Assembly: GCA_964360995.1 (NCBI GenBank)
Contig: CAYHYZ010000025.1
Coordinates: 1-8,612 of the forward strand
Length of the DNA stretch: 8,612 bases
Direction of reading: 5' to 3'
DNA from: CAYHBS01 sp964360995
Lineage (GTDB): Bacteria > Patescibacteriota > Minisyncoccia > Ryanbacterales > HO2-45-13
Part shown: one piece after another, positions 1 through 5,435 of the stretch
Numbering within the stretch: the stretch's first letter is position 1
Layout: each line of letters begins with the position of its first letter
The notes under the pieces: model-generated
Told to the model about the DNA's origin: nothing
Databases searched by the model: none
The model's input: the letters and a program-made list of their open reading frames with translations, nothing else
Position numbers and translations under genes: made by a program

Positions 1-55
1 TTGAGACGGGTTCTGACGGATGGGTCACTGACGAGTGGATCAAGCTCAAAACAAC
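1..55 (+). repeat. Exact 55-bp repeat, copy 1
   Basis: All 55 bases are identical to 1387-1441. It encodes the end of an SH3-like module (ETGSDGW...WIKLKTT). The next base differs, and the following Ig-like module is clearly diverged. The left end is cut by the window edge, so the true repeat may be longer. Confidence 0.95.
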
Positions 56-2249
56 AATTACCACGACTGCGGACACGACGAAACCGACGGTCAGTATTAC
101 AGTGCCAACGCAGGAACAGACGGTCACTTACTCTAATGGATTTGCCATGCAGGGAAACGTAAATGACGAGGGTGGTTCTGGTCTTGATAGAGTTTTGGTA
201 AGTGTCCATAATTTTACGCAGAACAGAGACGCAACATATCTCGCGACACTTCAAGCTAATAGTTATTGGACAACACAAGTTGCATCTTCCTTGTTGGCTT
301 ATGGAGATACTATCGATATTAGTGTGCAAGCATTCGATAATGCGGGAAATGCTTCAATTTCTCAATCCGTAAAAGTATTTGTTGAAAGTGCCCCAACAAT
401 CGCATCTCCCGCTTGTGGCGACAGTGTAGACAACGACAGTGACGCCAAGATCGACATGGCAGACTGGGGATGCCGCACCGCGTCGGACACTAGCGAAGCA
501 AACCGCACACCGGTACCAACGAACTTCAAGGTAGGAGACAAAGTCATGACAGCGCTGAATGTAGTCACCAGAGACATTCCGGGAGGAAGCACGACGTATG
601 GGACAAAGAATATTGGAGATGTGGGTATTGTCCTCGCCGGTCCGAAAGATCATACATTCGATGGTGTTGCATACTGGTGGTGGAATGTGAAATTCGATAC
701 TGGATCGAGCGGTTGGGTCATTCAGGATGGACTCAAACTTGCTCCGGTCGTTACACCAGACACGACGAAGCCAACGGTCAGTATTAATGATCCGATTGCA
801 AATCAAATCATCCTGAAAGCAAATGGTCTCGCAGTGCAGGGAACTGCCGCAGATACCCACACAGGAGCGTCCGGAATCGATCACGTTGATGTAAATGTGT
901 TCAACTCTGCAACCAATGCAAACATCAAGCGAGTGGCTACTTTGCAGGCAAACAACTACTGGACCGCACAATTGCTTTCAAATGAAATCGCGTACGGCGC
1001 GACACTCACTATTTCCGCGCAAGCAGTAGACAAAGCCGGAAATTTGTCGCCGTTTTCCGAAATCATTGTGAAAGTAGAAAATGAACCTATTACAGTCACA
1101 AGCTCTGCCTGTAATGACTCAACGGACAACGACGCCGATGGAAAGATCGACATGGCGGATTGGGGATGTCGCAACAGCGCAGACACCAGTGAGGCAAACC
1201 GCACGCCGGTACCGACGAACTTCAAAGTGGGAGATGCCATAGTTACGACAGGAAATCCAAATACGCGCGACATTCCTGCAGGCGCTTCGCTCGGTACGAA
1301 ATCAATTGGAAACGTAGGCATAGTCACGGGCGGCCCCAAAGACGCTGCGCTAAGCGGGGTCAATTATTGGTGGTGGAAAGTTGATTTTGAGACGGGTTCT
1401 GACGGATGGGTCACTGACGAGTGGATCAAGCTCAAAACAACTCCTACCGTGAGCGCGACCGACATCACAAAGCCAACGGTGACGATTACGCTTCCCGCGG
1501 CAGTCTACCCGTTCCCCTCATTTTATGCCTCGGGTTTTCTCATTAAGGGAATTGCGGCGGACGAAGGGGGGTCAGGGCTCGCAAGGGTGCAGATATCTAT
1601 TTACGACTACGCGCGTAGTGTGCAAACGGTATTCGACGCCGCTGCGACACTTGTCGGGAGTGAGTGGTCATACAAGGTGCCCACCGCAGCGTCTACGCCC
1701 GGGAATAAAGTACATATTCTCGCGATAGCCGTGGATGGCGCTGGAAACAAATCAACTACGTTCGAGGCGCAAGCAAATATTCTCGTCGATACATATGGGA
1801 AGTCACCCGTGTGGATCTATGATATCAGCGGGGATGCCATTGCGAATCAGAGCGATATTGCATTCCTCAACAATGTGCTCCTAGGTGCCGCAACCTGCCC
1901 GATTGGTAAGAGTTGCGACTTTAACGGAGACCTTGTAGTCACGCTTGCTGATAAAACAAAACTGACACAATTGATACGCGCCATGTATGATCTCGATGGT
2001 AATGGTACGTTCAATACAACGGATGTGCAGATAGTGACCGATGTGAGCACAGGTCTCCGCACCTGTCCCAGCGGGAAAATCTGTGACTTTAATCAAGATG
2101 GTGCGATCAATGCGACAGACGCGAACATAGCAAACAATGCGCTCACGGGCATGCCCACTGCACAAGTGGACAATGTTGCGGCGCTTGCGGCATTGCTTGC
2201 GAGCGCGCAAGCGCTCCTCGCACAACTCATTGCATTGATGGGGCAGTAA
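3..2249 (+). CDS. Modular surface protein with Ig-like, SH3-like and dockerin-like domains (5' partial)
   Basis: The frame is open to the left edge. A GTG at 102 exists, but in-frame coding with clear homology to the downstream repeats runs upstream of it, so this is a 5'-truncated gene with 748 visible codons. Order: tail of an SH3-like repeat (3-56); Ig-like A (about 78-395); Cys-flanked DNDxD motif (411-473); SH3-like 1 (510-745); Ig-like B (756-1080); second DNDxD motif (1107-1170); SH3-like 2 (1206-1440); Ig-like C (1450-1790); four Asp-rich calcium-loop-like segments starting near 1821, 1918, 1989 and 2085, as in dockerin type I repeats. The second and fourth loops follow a TCPxGKxC motif. 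The last about 30 residues are an Ala/Leu/Gln-rich hydrophobic tail. The Ig modules carry the DxGGSG and DxAGN signatures of extracellular bacterial Ig-like folds, and the SH3 modules carry a YWWW...TGSxGW core. Inference: secreted or cell-surface adhesin or binding protein. The signal peptide would lie outside the window. The ligand is unknown. Confidence 0.85.
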   Translation, partial: ETGSDGWVTDEWIKLKTTITTTADTTKPTVSITVPTQEQTVTYSNGFAMQGNVNDEGGSGLDRVLVSVHNFTQNRDATYLATLQANSYWTTQVASSLLAYGDTIDISVQAFDNAGNASISQSVKVFVESAPTIASPACGDSVDNDSDAKIDMADWGCRTASDTSEANRTPVPTNFKVGDKVMTALNVVTRDIPGGSTTYGTKNIGDVGIVLAGPKDHTFDGVAYWWWNVKFDTGSSGWVIQDGLKLAPVVTPDTTKPTVSINDPIANQIILKANGLAVQGTAADTHTGASGIDHVDVNVFNSATNANIKRVATLQANNYWTAQLLSNEIAYGATLTISAQAVDKAGNLSPFSEIIVKVENEPITVTSSACNDSTDNDADGKIDMADWGCRNSADTSEANRTPVPTNFKVGDAIVTTGNPNTRDIPAGASLGTKSIGNVGIVTGGPKDAALSGVNYWWWKVDFETGSDGWVTDEWIKLKTTPTVSATDITKPTVTITLPAAVYPFPSFYASGFLIKGIAADEGGSGLARVQISIYDYARSVQTVFDAAATLVGSEWSYKVPTAASTPGNKVHILAIAVDGAGNKSTTFEAQANILVDTYGKSPVWIYDISGDAIANQSDIAFLNNVLLGAATCPIGKSCDFNGDLVVTLADKTKLTQLIRAMYDLDGNGTFNTTDVQIVTDVSTGLRTCPSGKICDFNQDGAINATDANIANNALTGMPTAQVDNVAALAALLASAQALLAQLIALMGQ
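411..740 (+). repeat. DNDxD + SH3-like coding module, copy 1
   Basis: Encodes a Cys-flanked DNDSDAKIDMADWGC motif, an almost invariant linker (SDTSEANRTPVPTNFKVGD) and an SH3-like barrel. It recurs at 1107-1433 with a period of 693-696 bp (about 232 codons including the Ig-like module). The acidic motif resembles short calcium-binding thrombospondin-type-3-like loops; calcium binding is inferred. Confidence 0.8.
1107..1433 (+). repeat. DNDxD + SH3-like coding module, copy 2
   Basis: Second copy of the module at 411-740, with the same Cys-flanked acidic motif (DNDADGKIDMADWGC) and the same linker. The SH3-like core keeps the YWWWKV and SDGW positions. The 3' end of this copy is identical to the truncated copy at the left edge of the window. 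Confidence 0.8.
1387..1441 (+). repeat. Exact 55-bp repeat, copy 2
   Basis: Identical to 1-55 and 1386 bp downstream of it, which is two module periods. The SH3-like module lying between them (ending near 740) is clearly diverged in the same segment, so alternate copies match better than neighbours. Confidence 0.95.
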
Positions 2250-2322
2250 GAGGGGAGAGGAATGTAGAATAAAAAAGAGAATTAAGCATATTGAATAGCG
2301 AATGGAGCACACAGAATAGAAA

Positions 2323-2358
2323 AACGGCCGAGCCCTTGCTAGCAAGGGCTCGGCCGTT
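2323..2358. terminator. Perfect 18-bp inverted repeat, bidirectional terminator
   Basis: The arms 2323-2340 and 2341-2358 are exact reverse complements. It lies between two converging genes, 74 nt after the surface-protein stop and 21 nt after the stop of the small minus-strand gene. On the minus strand the stem runs into TTTTCTATT, a reasonable U-tract. On the plus strand the tail is TTCGTTTCG, which is weaker. It probably stops transcription from both sides, better from the minus side. Confidence 0.85.
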
Positions 2359-2378
2359 CGTTTCGCGCCCCATTTTAC

Positions 2379-2561
2379 TTACGAGGCATGTCCGAAGAAT
2401 GTTGCGATCGCCACAATCGACACGAAGGCCATGGCAATCAGCACGATCTTCCCAGTGAAATGAACCAGCCGACGATGCTCCGGTCCGCTATCTGCCCAGT
2501 GCCTCAATTTTCGCCTTTCGAGGCGGTTTTTCCCCGTAGGGAACTCCAAAACCTTGCTCAT
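2379..2561 (-). CDS. Small single-pass membrane protein, 60 aa, unknown function
   Basis: I do not recognise this protein. The first about 34 residues are basic and polar (GKNRLERRKLRHW), and residues about 37-57 form one hydrophobic helix (IVLIAMAFVSIVAIATFF), so it should be a tail-anchored or single-pass membrane protein with a positively charged cytoplasmic head. The gene call is strong despite the length: a perfect AGGAGG Shine-Dalgarno sits 7 nt before the ATG (2569-2574), a consensus sigma-70 promoter lies upstream (2618-2645), and a strong hairpin terminator follows the stop. It is therefore a monocistronic unit, divergent from the rplJ operon and convergent with the surface protein. 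No catalytic motif is visible. Confidence 0.75.
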   Translation of the reverse strand: MSKVLEFPTGKNRLERRKLRHWADSGPEHRRLVHFTGKIVLIAMAFVSIVAIATFFGHAS

Positions 2562-2617
2562 GAGCTCTCCTCCTCTTATTTTAGTCTCGTTGGGCTGCGG
2601 TTCTTCGATTCAACAAT

Positions 2618-2645
2618 ATTATATACTTTTAATAGCTTCTGTCAA
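2618..2645 (-). promoter_or_regulatory. Consensus sigma-70 promoter of the 60-aa gene
   Basis: On the minus strand a perfect TTGACA (2640-2645) and a perfect TATAAT (2618-2623) are separated by 16 bp. The predicted start near 2611 gives a 5' UTR of about 50 nt. Both hexamers match the consensus fully, which implies strong, housekeeping-type transcription of a very small gene. Confidence 0.85.
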
Positions 2646-2673
2646 GTTTTTCAAGGGAGAGTTATGTACAATA

Positions 2674-2701
2674 TTGACACGACACGCGTGCGTGCTACCA
2701 T
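2674..2701 (+). promoter_or_regulatory. Probable promoter of the rplJ-rplL operon
   Basis: TTGACA at 2674-2679 and TACCAT at 2696-2701 with a 16-bp spacer: perfect -35, 4/6 -10. A start near 2708 would place the antiterminator strand (2709-2717) at the very 5' end of the transcript. It is divergent from the promoter at 2618-2645, with 28 bp between them. A TACAAT at 2667-2672 is an alternative -10, but it has no good -35. Confidence 0.5.
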
Positions 2702-2703
2702 GC

Positions 2704-2814
2704 ACACACCAAACCGCAGAAAGGAGGCAGTTCGCTGATCATGGGAAACAATATGATCACACGGCGAATAGAAGCCCTCCCGAGGTAACAGCGCGGCTTT
2801 GGCCGTGTTTTTTT
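2704..2814 (+). promoter_or_regulatory. rplJ leader, L10-type transcription attenuator
   Basis: The leader can form mutually exclusive structures. CCAAACCGC (2709-2717) is complementary to GCGGcTTTGG (2793-2802) with one bulged C: nine pairs that consume the left arm of the terminator hairpin at 2792-2807. ACAC (2704-2707) can add pairs with GTGT (2805-2808). Between them an arm stacks three helices: 2723-2727/2776-2780, 2731-2735/2764-2768 and 2736-2742/2753-2759, with a one-sided CACG bulge (2760-2763). Known in Bacillus subtilis: the L10(L12)4 complex binds its own leader and promotes termination before rplJ. Inference: the same autoregulation here. Which structure L10 favours cannot be read from sequence alone. 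Confidence 0.6.
2790..2814 (+). terminator. Intrinsic terminator inside the rplJ leader
   Basis: Stem 2792-2797/2802-2807 (one G-T pair) with a TTTG loop, followed directly by seven T (2808-2814). It lies 92 nt before the rplJ ATG, after the operon promoter, so it would stop the operon unless an antiterminator forms. Confidence 0.7.
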
Positions 2815-2817
2815 ATT

Positions 2818-2871
2818 CCGTCGCGTGGGGACCCTGTGCGCGTGAGCACGCGCACAACGTCCGAGCGACGG
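2818..2871 (+). other. Long GC-rich hairpin between attenuator and rplJ
   Basis: Three stacked helices: 2818-2824/2865-2871 (7 bp), 2829-2832/2859-2862 (4 bp) and 2835-2842/2849-2856 (8 bp, loop TGAGCA). It starts four nucleotides after the attenuator T-run and ends 35 nt before the rplJ ATG. No T-run follows it, so it is not a terminator. It may be a protein-binding or mRNA-stabilising element, or the actual L10 site. The function is inferred. Confidence 0.6.
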
Positions 2872-2906
2872 CGGATCAAAGGACAAAGTATCCCCCCTTT
2901 ATTACT

Positions 2907-3425
2907 ATGCCACTCACAAAAGGAAAAAAATCAACAGTGGTGAGCGATGTGAAGGACCGCGCAAGTAGGTCTCAAGTTGTGATTTTCACCAATTTCCATG
3001 GATTGGGAATGGAGAAAATGACCGAGCTTCGCAAGAAACTGCGTGACGTTGGTGCAGAATATCTTGTGGCAAAAAAGCGCCTACTCAAGATTGGACTGAG
3101 TGAGCATGATTTGTCCGGCGCGGATCTCAAGGGAGAAGTAGGAGTAGTCTTTGGCTTTGCAGAGCCCACTGCTGCTGCAAAAACCGTTCACGAGTTTGCT
3201 ACGGCGAATGCCGAGCAACTTTCGCTACTTGGCGGAGTGTTTGAATCTCGGTTGATGAATGCGATCGAGGTGAAAGCGCTGGCAACGATTCCATCCCGTG
3301 ATGTGCTTTACGCGCAACTTGCATCAGTGCTTGCAGGTCCGATGCGTGGGCTCGTGGGGGTGATGGCGGCAGTACCGAGAGGATTTGTGCAGTCCCTCTC
3401 GCAAATTGCAGAGAAAAAATCTTAA
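2907..3425 (+). CDS. rplJ: 50S ribosomal protein L10
   Basis: 172 aa, normal for L10. L10 sits at the base of the ribosomal stalk: its N-terminal domain binds 23S rRNA and its C-terminal helix carries L7/L12 dimers. Visible family features are the N-terminal KxxxVxxVKDRxxxSQxVIFTNFxGL start, the KKLRDVGAEYLVAKKRLLKI rRNA-binding stretch, and the C-terminal SRDVLYAQLASVLAGPMRGLV segment leading to the L12-binding helix. I chose the ATG at 2907. An open frame extends upstream to 2799, but that part covers the leader hairpins and has no family similarity. There is no Shine-Dalgarno at a usual distance; the nearest purine run (AAAGGACAAAG) ends about 18 nt upstream. First gene of the stalk operon. 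Confidence 0.95.
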   Translation: MPLTKGKKSTVVSDVKDRASRSQVVIFTNFHGLGMEKMTELRKKLRDVGAEYLVAKKRLLKIGLSEHDLSGADLKGEVGVVFGFAEPTAAAKTVHEFATANAEQLSLLGGVFESRLMNAIEVKALATIPSRDVLYAQLASVLAGPMRGLVGVMAAVPRGFVQSLSQIAEKKS

Positions 3426-3473
3426 CAATAAAGGTCAACTTAAAAATAATAATTACTTAATATAAATAATCAT

Positions 3474-3857
3474 ATGGACGTACCAGCAAAGTTCAAAGAC
3501 ATTGTAGAGAAGGTGGAGACCATGAGTGTACTTGATCTCTCCGAGCTCGTGAAAGTGCTTGAAGAGAAGTTTGGTGTATCGGCCTCTATGCCTATGGCAA
3601 TGGCAGCGGCACCAGTCGCAGGTGGAGGCGCAGTAGCAGAAGAGAAATCTTCATTCAACATTGAGCTCACCAGTGCGGGAGAGCAAAAAATCAATGTAAT
3701 CAAGGCGGTTCGAGAATTGACCGGCCTTGGACTGAAAGAAGCAAAGGACATGGTAGACGCAGCTCCGAAAATTGTAAAAGAAGGAGTAGCGAAAGCAGAG
3801 GCGGAAGAACTCAAGAAGAAGCTCGAAGCTGCAGGAGCAGTAGTCACACTGAAATAA
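3474..3857 (+). CDS. rplL: 50S ribosomal protein L7/L12
   Basis: 127 aa, the usual length. L7/L12 dimers form the mobile stalk that recruits elongation and initiation factors and stimulates their GTPases. The N-terminal dimerisation helices (about 1-36, with MSVLDLSELVKVLEEKFGV), the Ala/Gly-rich flexible hinge (about 37-55) and the C-terminal factor-binding domain (about 58-127) are all present. The C-terminal domain shows KINVIKAVRELTGLGLKEAK and ends in VTLK. It lies 48 nt after rplJ, as in the conserved rplJL order. The spacer is very A/T-rich and has no Shine-Dalgarno before the ATG, notable for a protein needed at several copies per ribosome. Confidence 0.97.
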   Translation: MDVPAKFKDIVEKVETMSVLDLSELVKVLEEKFGVSASMPMAMAAAPVAGGGAVAEEKSSFNIELTSAGEQKINVIKAVRELTGLGLKEAKDMVDAAPKIVKEGVAKAEAEELKKKLEAAGAVVTLK

Positions 3858-3865
3858 CCATACCC

Positions 3866-4540
3866 ATGACACAAAAGAAAAGCGCATTAGACGAACTGTT
3901 TGGGAGCCCCCTGCGGGCGCGTCTGATGCGCTTTTTCTTATTAAATCCTGAAACGGTACTCACTGAAGATGAGCTTCGGAAACGCGCAAACGCAAGCCCC
4001 GTAGCACTCAAGAATGAACTACACCTTCTACTCAAGGTTGGGTTTATCAAGCGGGGAGTGAAGGTAGTTGATATCCCACAAATCCCTGGAAAAAAGAAAA
4101 AGTTGAAGATACATGCCGTGCGCAGATTTCCTGGGTTTATCATTAACGAATCGTTTTCATTTCTGTATGAGTTTCGGGAATTGTTTCTGTCTGTTATCCC
4201 AGCCGCGCGCGCCGCGATTGCAAAAGACGTGAAAAAACTCGGGAAAGTGAAGGTAGTCATTGTATCGGGAATATTTCTTAATGTGTCTGGGTCTCCCGTA
4301 GATATGTTGATCGTTGGGGAAAATATTAAAACCAAACGGCTGGAAGGAATCTTGCAGCGCTTTGAGCGTGAGCTTGGAAAAGATCTTGTATATGCAGTGA
4401 TGCCAACACAAGAATTTGAATATCGTTTTGGTATGAGTGATCGATTTGTGGATACGCTACTTTCTGGTCCGCACGAAACGCTCATTGATCAGCTCAACAT
4501 CATTCAGCACCGCGTTGCTGCGAAATCACTTCCAGTATAG
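3866..4540 (+). CDS. Winged-helix protein with degenerate nucleotidyltransferase-like domain
   Basis: 224 aa. Residues about 12-66 read as a winged helix-turn-helix (SPLRARLMRFFLLNP, then LTEDELRKRANASPVALKNELHLLLKVGFIKR). After a basic linker (GKKKKLK, 75-81) and a helical part, residues about 126-190 resemble the minimal nucleotidyltransferase fold: strand VKVVIVSGIF, then SGSPVDMLIVG. In active members this is GSxxxG followed by SDIDLLI; here the GS is GI and only one Asp of the pair (D146) is clear, so catalysis is doubtful. The ATG lies 8 nt after the rplL stop, so it is probably cotranscribed and perhaps a regulator tied to ribosome output. No Shine-Dalgarno is seen. The DNA target is unknown. 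Confidence 0.75.
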   Translation: MTQKKSALDELFGSPLRARLMRFFLLNPETVLTEDELRKRANASPVALKNELHLLLKVGFIKRGVKVVDIPQIPGKKKKLKIHAVRRFPGFIINESFSFLYEFRELFLSVIPAARAAIAKDVKKLGKVKVVIVSGIFLNVSGSPVDMLIVGENIKTKRLEGILQRFERELGKDLVYAVMPTQEFEYRFGMSDRFVDTLLSGPHETLIDQLNIIQHRVAAKSLPV

Positions 4541-4549
4541 TTGTATAGT
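4536..4549 (+). promoter_or_regulatory. Tandem TATAGT boxes before tRNA-Val
   Basis: Two TATAGT hexamers (4536-4541, 4544-4549) overlap and follow the stop of the preceding gene. The second ends 8 nt before G1 of the tRNA, a fitting -10 position for near-direct transcription of a tRNA. No good -35 is at the right spacing (TTGCTG at 4515-4520 is 15 bp before the first box), so confidence is low. Confidence 0.35.
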
Positions 4550-4557
4550 GTTGTTTC

Positions 4558-4629
4558 GGGCGCATAGCTCAGTGGTAGAGCGTTCGCTTCACACGCGAAA
4601 GGCCCAAGGTTCGATCCCTTGTGCGCCCA
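4558..4629 (+). tRNA. tRNA-Val (anticodon CAC)
   Basis: Full cloverleaf: acceptor GGGCGCA (4558-4564) with TGCGCCC (4622-4628), D-arm GCTC/GAGC, anticodon stem TTCGC/GCGAA around loop TTCACAC (4588-4594), and T-arm CAAGG/CCTTG around TTCGATC. The anticodon CAC (4590-4592) reads GUG, valine. The discriminator base is A4629. It is followed by CA, so a full CCA end is not encoded and would be added by the CCA enzyme. Confidence 0.95.
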
Positions 4630-4634
4630 CAATT

Positions 4635-4774
4635 AGCTCAGTGGCAGAGCGTGTAATGCAACGCGTTACGCCCGAGTGGTTCTGCGGAGTAGAAATATAT
4701 TCACGAGGGTCCCATTCTTCACACGCGCATGCCGAAGGTTCCCTGGCCGGGCAGGCAATCCCTGCAACGCCCAC
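4635..4774 (+). pseudogene. Degenerate tRNA-Val-like copy with two insertions
   Basis: Blocks match the upstream tRNA-Val in order: AGCTCAGTGGcAGAGCG (4635-4651, 16 of 17), CTTCACACGCG (4717-4727, 11 of 11, including the CAC anticodon), AAGGTTC (4735-4741), ATCCCT (4758-4763) and CGCCCAC (4768-4774). Spacing between blocks is kept except for about 61 extra nt between D-arm and anticodon loop and about 15 extra nt in the T-loop. The 5' acceptor strand and the anticodon stem are lost, so it should not work as a tRNA. It could be a decayed tandem duplicate, an integration scar or a tRNA-derived RNA. Confidence 0.5.
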
Positions 4775-4785
4775 TCTTCATAATC

Positions 4786-4814
4786 TTGACTATATTACTG
4801 TTTCGCGGTATTTT
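4786..4814 (+). promoter_or_regulatory. Promoter of a possible small RNA
   Basis: TTGACT (4786-4791), 17-bp spacer, TATTTT (4809-4814). The predicted start is near 4821, with a strong terminator 157 nt further on. It lies just after the tRNA-like remnant. Confidence 0.55.
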
Positions 4815-4820
4815 TATGTT

Positions 4821-4978
4821 GGCACAAGATCCTCAAGGGTCGGGACCGGCACCGATGTGCAATGTGTGAGGTGGATCACGGTTCATGACTCCACCACCCA
4901 GATGCGCTTAGTCCTAGGAAACTGAGTCATCTCGATACGGCTTCACTCATGTTATGTTATGAGGGGAAGCCGTTTTTT
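4821..4978 (+). ncRNA. Possible structured small RNA, about 157 nt
   Basis: Bounded by a sigma-70-like promoter and a strong intrinsic terminator, with no convincing ORF on either strand. Helices visible: GCAC/GTGC (4849-4852/4857-4860); GATCC/GGATC (4828-4832/4873-4877) with CTC/GAG (4832-4834/4868-4870), the two sharing C4832; ATGACTC/GAGTCAT (4885-4891/4924-4930). A competing hairpin GTGGA/TCCAC (4872-4876 with 4890-4894) excludes two of them, so the RNA may switch folds. It does not show the core motifs of tmRNA, RNase P RNA or the SRP apical loop. The family is unknown. Confidence 0.4.
4937..4978 (+). terminator. Intrinsic terminator of the possible small RNA
   Basis: Outer stem 4937-4944/4966-4973 (8 bp), inner stem 4946-4950/4959-4963 (5 bp), loop GTTATGTT, then six T (4973-4978). 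A textbook plus-strand terminator. Confidence 0.85.
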
Positions 4979-4981
4979 ATG

Positions 4982-5016
4982 AAAAGCCGCCCATCGATTA
5001 ACGTCGGGCGGCTTTT
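4982..5016 (-). terminator. Terminator of the 124-aa gene, overlapping its stop codon
   Basis: 11-bp arms 4982-4992 and 5006-5016 (AAAAGCCGCCC and its complement). The stop codon of the minus-strand gene (4998-5000) lies in the 13-nt loop. It stands back to back with the plus-strand terminator at 4937-4978, so converging transcripts are each blocked. The A/T ends of the arms let it act on both strands. Confidence 0.75.
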
Positions 5017-5372
5017 GTGTTTGCACACCGGGAAGCTCCGGAGCCAAACGCGTCATCAAGCAACTGTTCAATGACTCCGTAATCACATCGATACATCGAA
5101 AAGTCAGGCTCATACGTCACCACGTCGCGTATGAGCGCGATATCACGCGTGACCGTAAGTGTTCCACGTCCAATGCACCATGCGCCATGTCCGGTCTCGA
5201 TGCATTCTTCGTGTGTGTAAAAACGTAGCTCGTCGAGATTTTGTCCGGAATTGCCTACGCGCAGAATCACTGCTTCATCTGCAGTGCGTCCGGTGAGACG
5301 AAAAAGCACAAACGGGAGTGGGATCCCGGTTGTATTGGGAGGAGGAAGTATAAAGGCCGGTATTCGTGACAC
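4998..5372 (-). CDS. Unknown protein, 124 aa (GTG start)
   Basis: I do not recognise this protein. The longest frame begins with an ATG at 5453, but that codon lies in the loop of the terminator of the upstream gene. Twenty-seven codons later a GTG (5370-5372) has GGAGG 7 nt before it on the minus strand (5380-5384), so I place the start there. The protein opens with a Pro-rich segment (FILPPPNTTGIPLPF) and then a mixed alpha/beta-like part. It has four Cys (in HEEC, AWC, YRC, SRC), and the last residues are basic. No signal peptide, membrane helix or catalytic motif is clear. It follows another unknown small gene on the same strand; a functional link is only suggested by adjacency. Confidence 0.65.
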   Translation of the reverse strand: MSRIPAFILPPPNTTGIPLPFVLFRLTGRTADEAVILRVGNSGQNLDELRFYTHEECIETGHGAWCIGRGTLTVTRDIALIRDVVTYEPDFSMYRCDYGVIEQLLDDAFGSGASRCANTKAARR

Positions 5373-5435
5373 GGTGTCACCTCCAGAAGGTTCGTTTAGT
5401 CTCAGTATGCCAGACTTTATGCGGCGTGGATAGAT

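Noticed and set aside
354..971. Minus-strand open frame of 205 codons opposite the surface protein
   Set aside because: It is a shadow of the plus-strand gene: Cys-rich with no domain logic, no Shine-Dalgarno and no promoter, while the plus frame shows clear repeated domains.
2388..2943. Plus-strand frames between the small membrane protein gene and rplJ
   Set aside because: They run through a consensus promoter, a terminator and hairpins, have no recognisable protein pattern, and are opposed by a well-supported minus-strand gene.
4635..4774. Group I intron or a functional tRNA with introns
   Set aside because: The larger insertion sits before the anticodon loop, not at the usual site after the anticodon. 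The anticodon stem and 5' acceptor strand are missing, and about 61 nt is too short for a group I intron.
4437..4925. Plus-strand open frame of 162 codons over the tRNA region
   Set aside because: It overlaps the end of the wHTH gene, the whole tRNA-Val and the tRNA-like copy, so it is a chance frame. Its last part (VGTGTDVQCVRW) faintly resembles a peptidoglycan-binding repeat, but it has no start of its own and is too short to claim.
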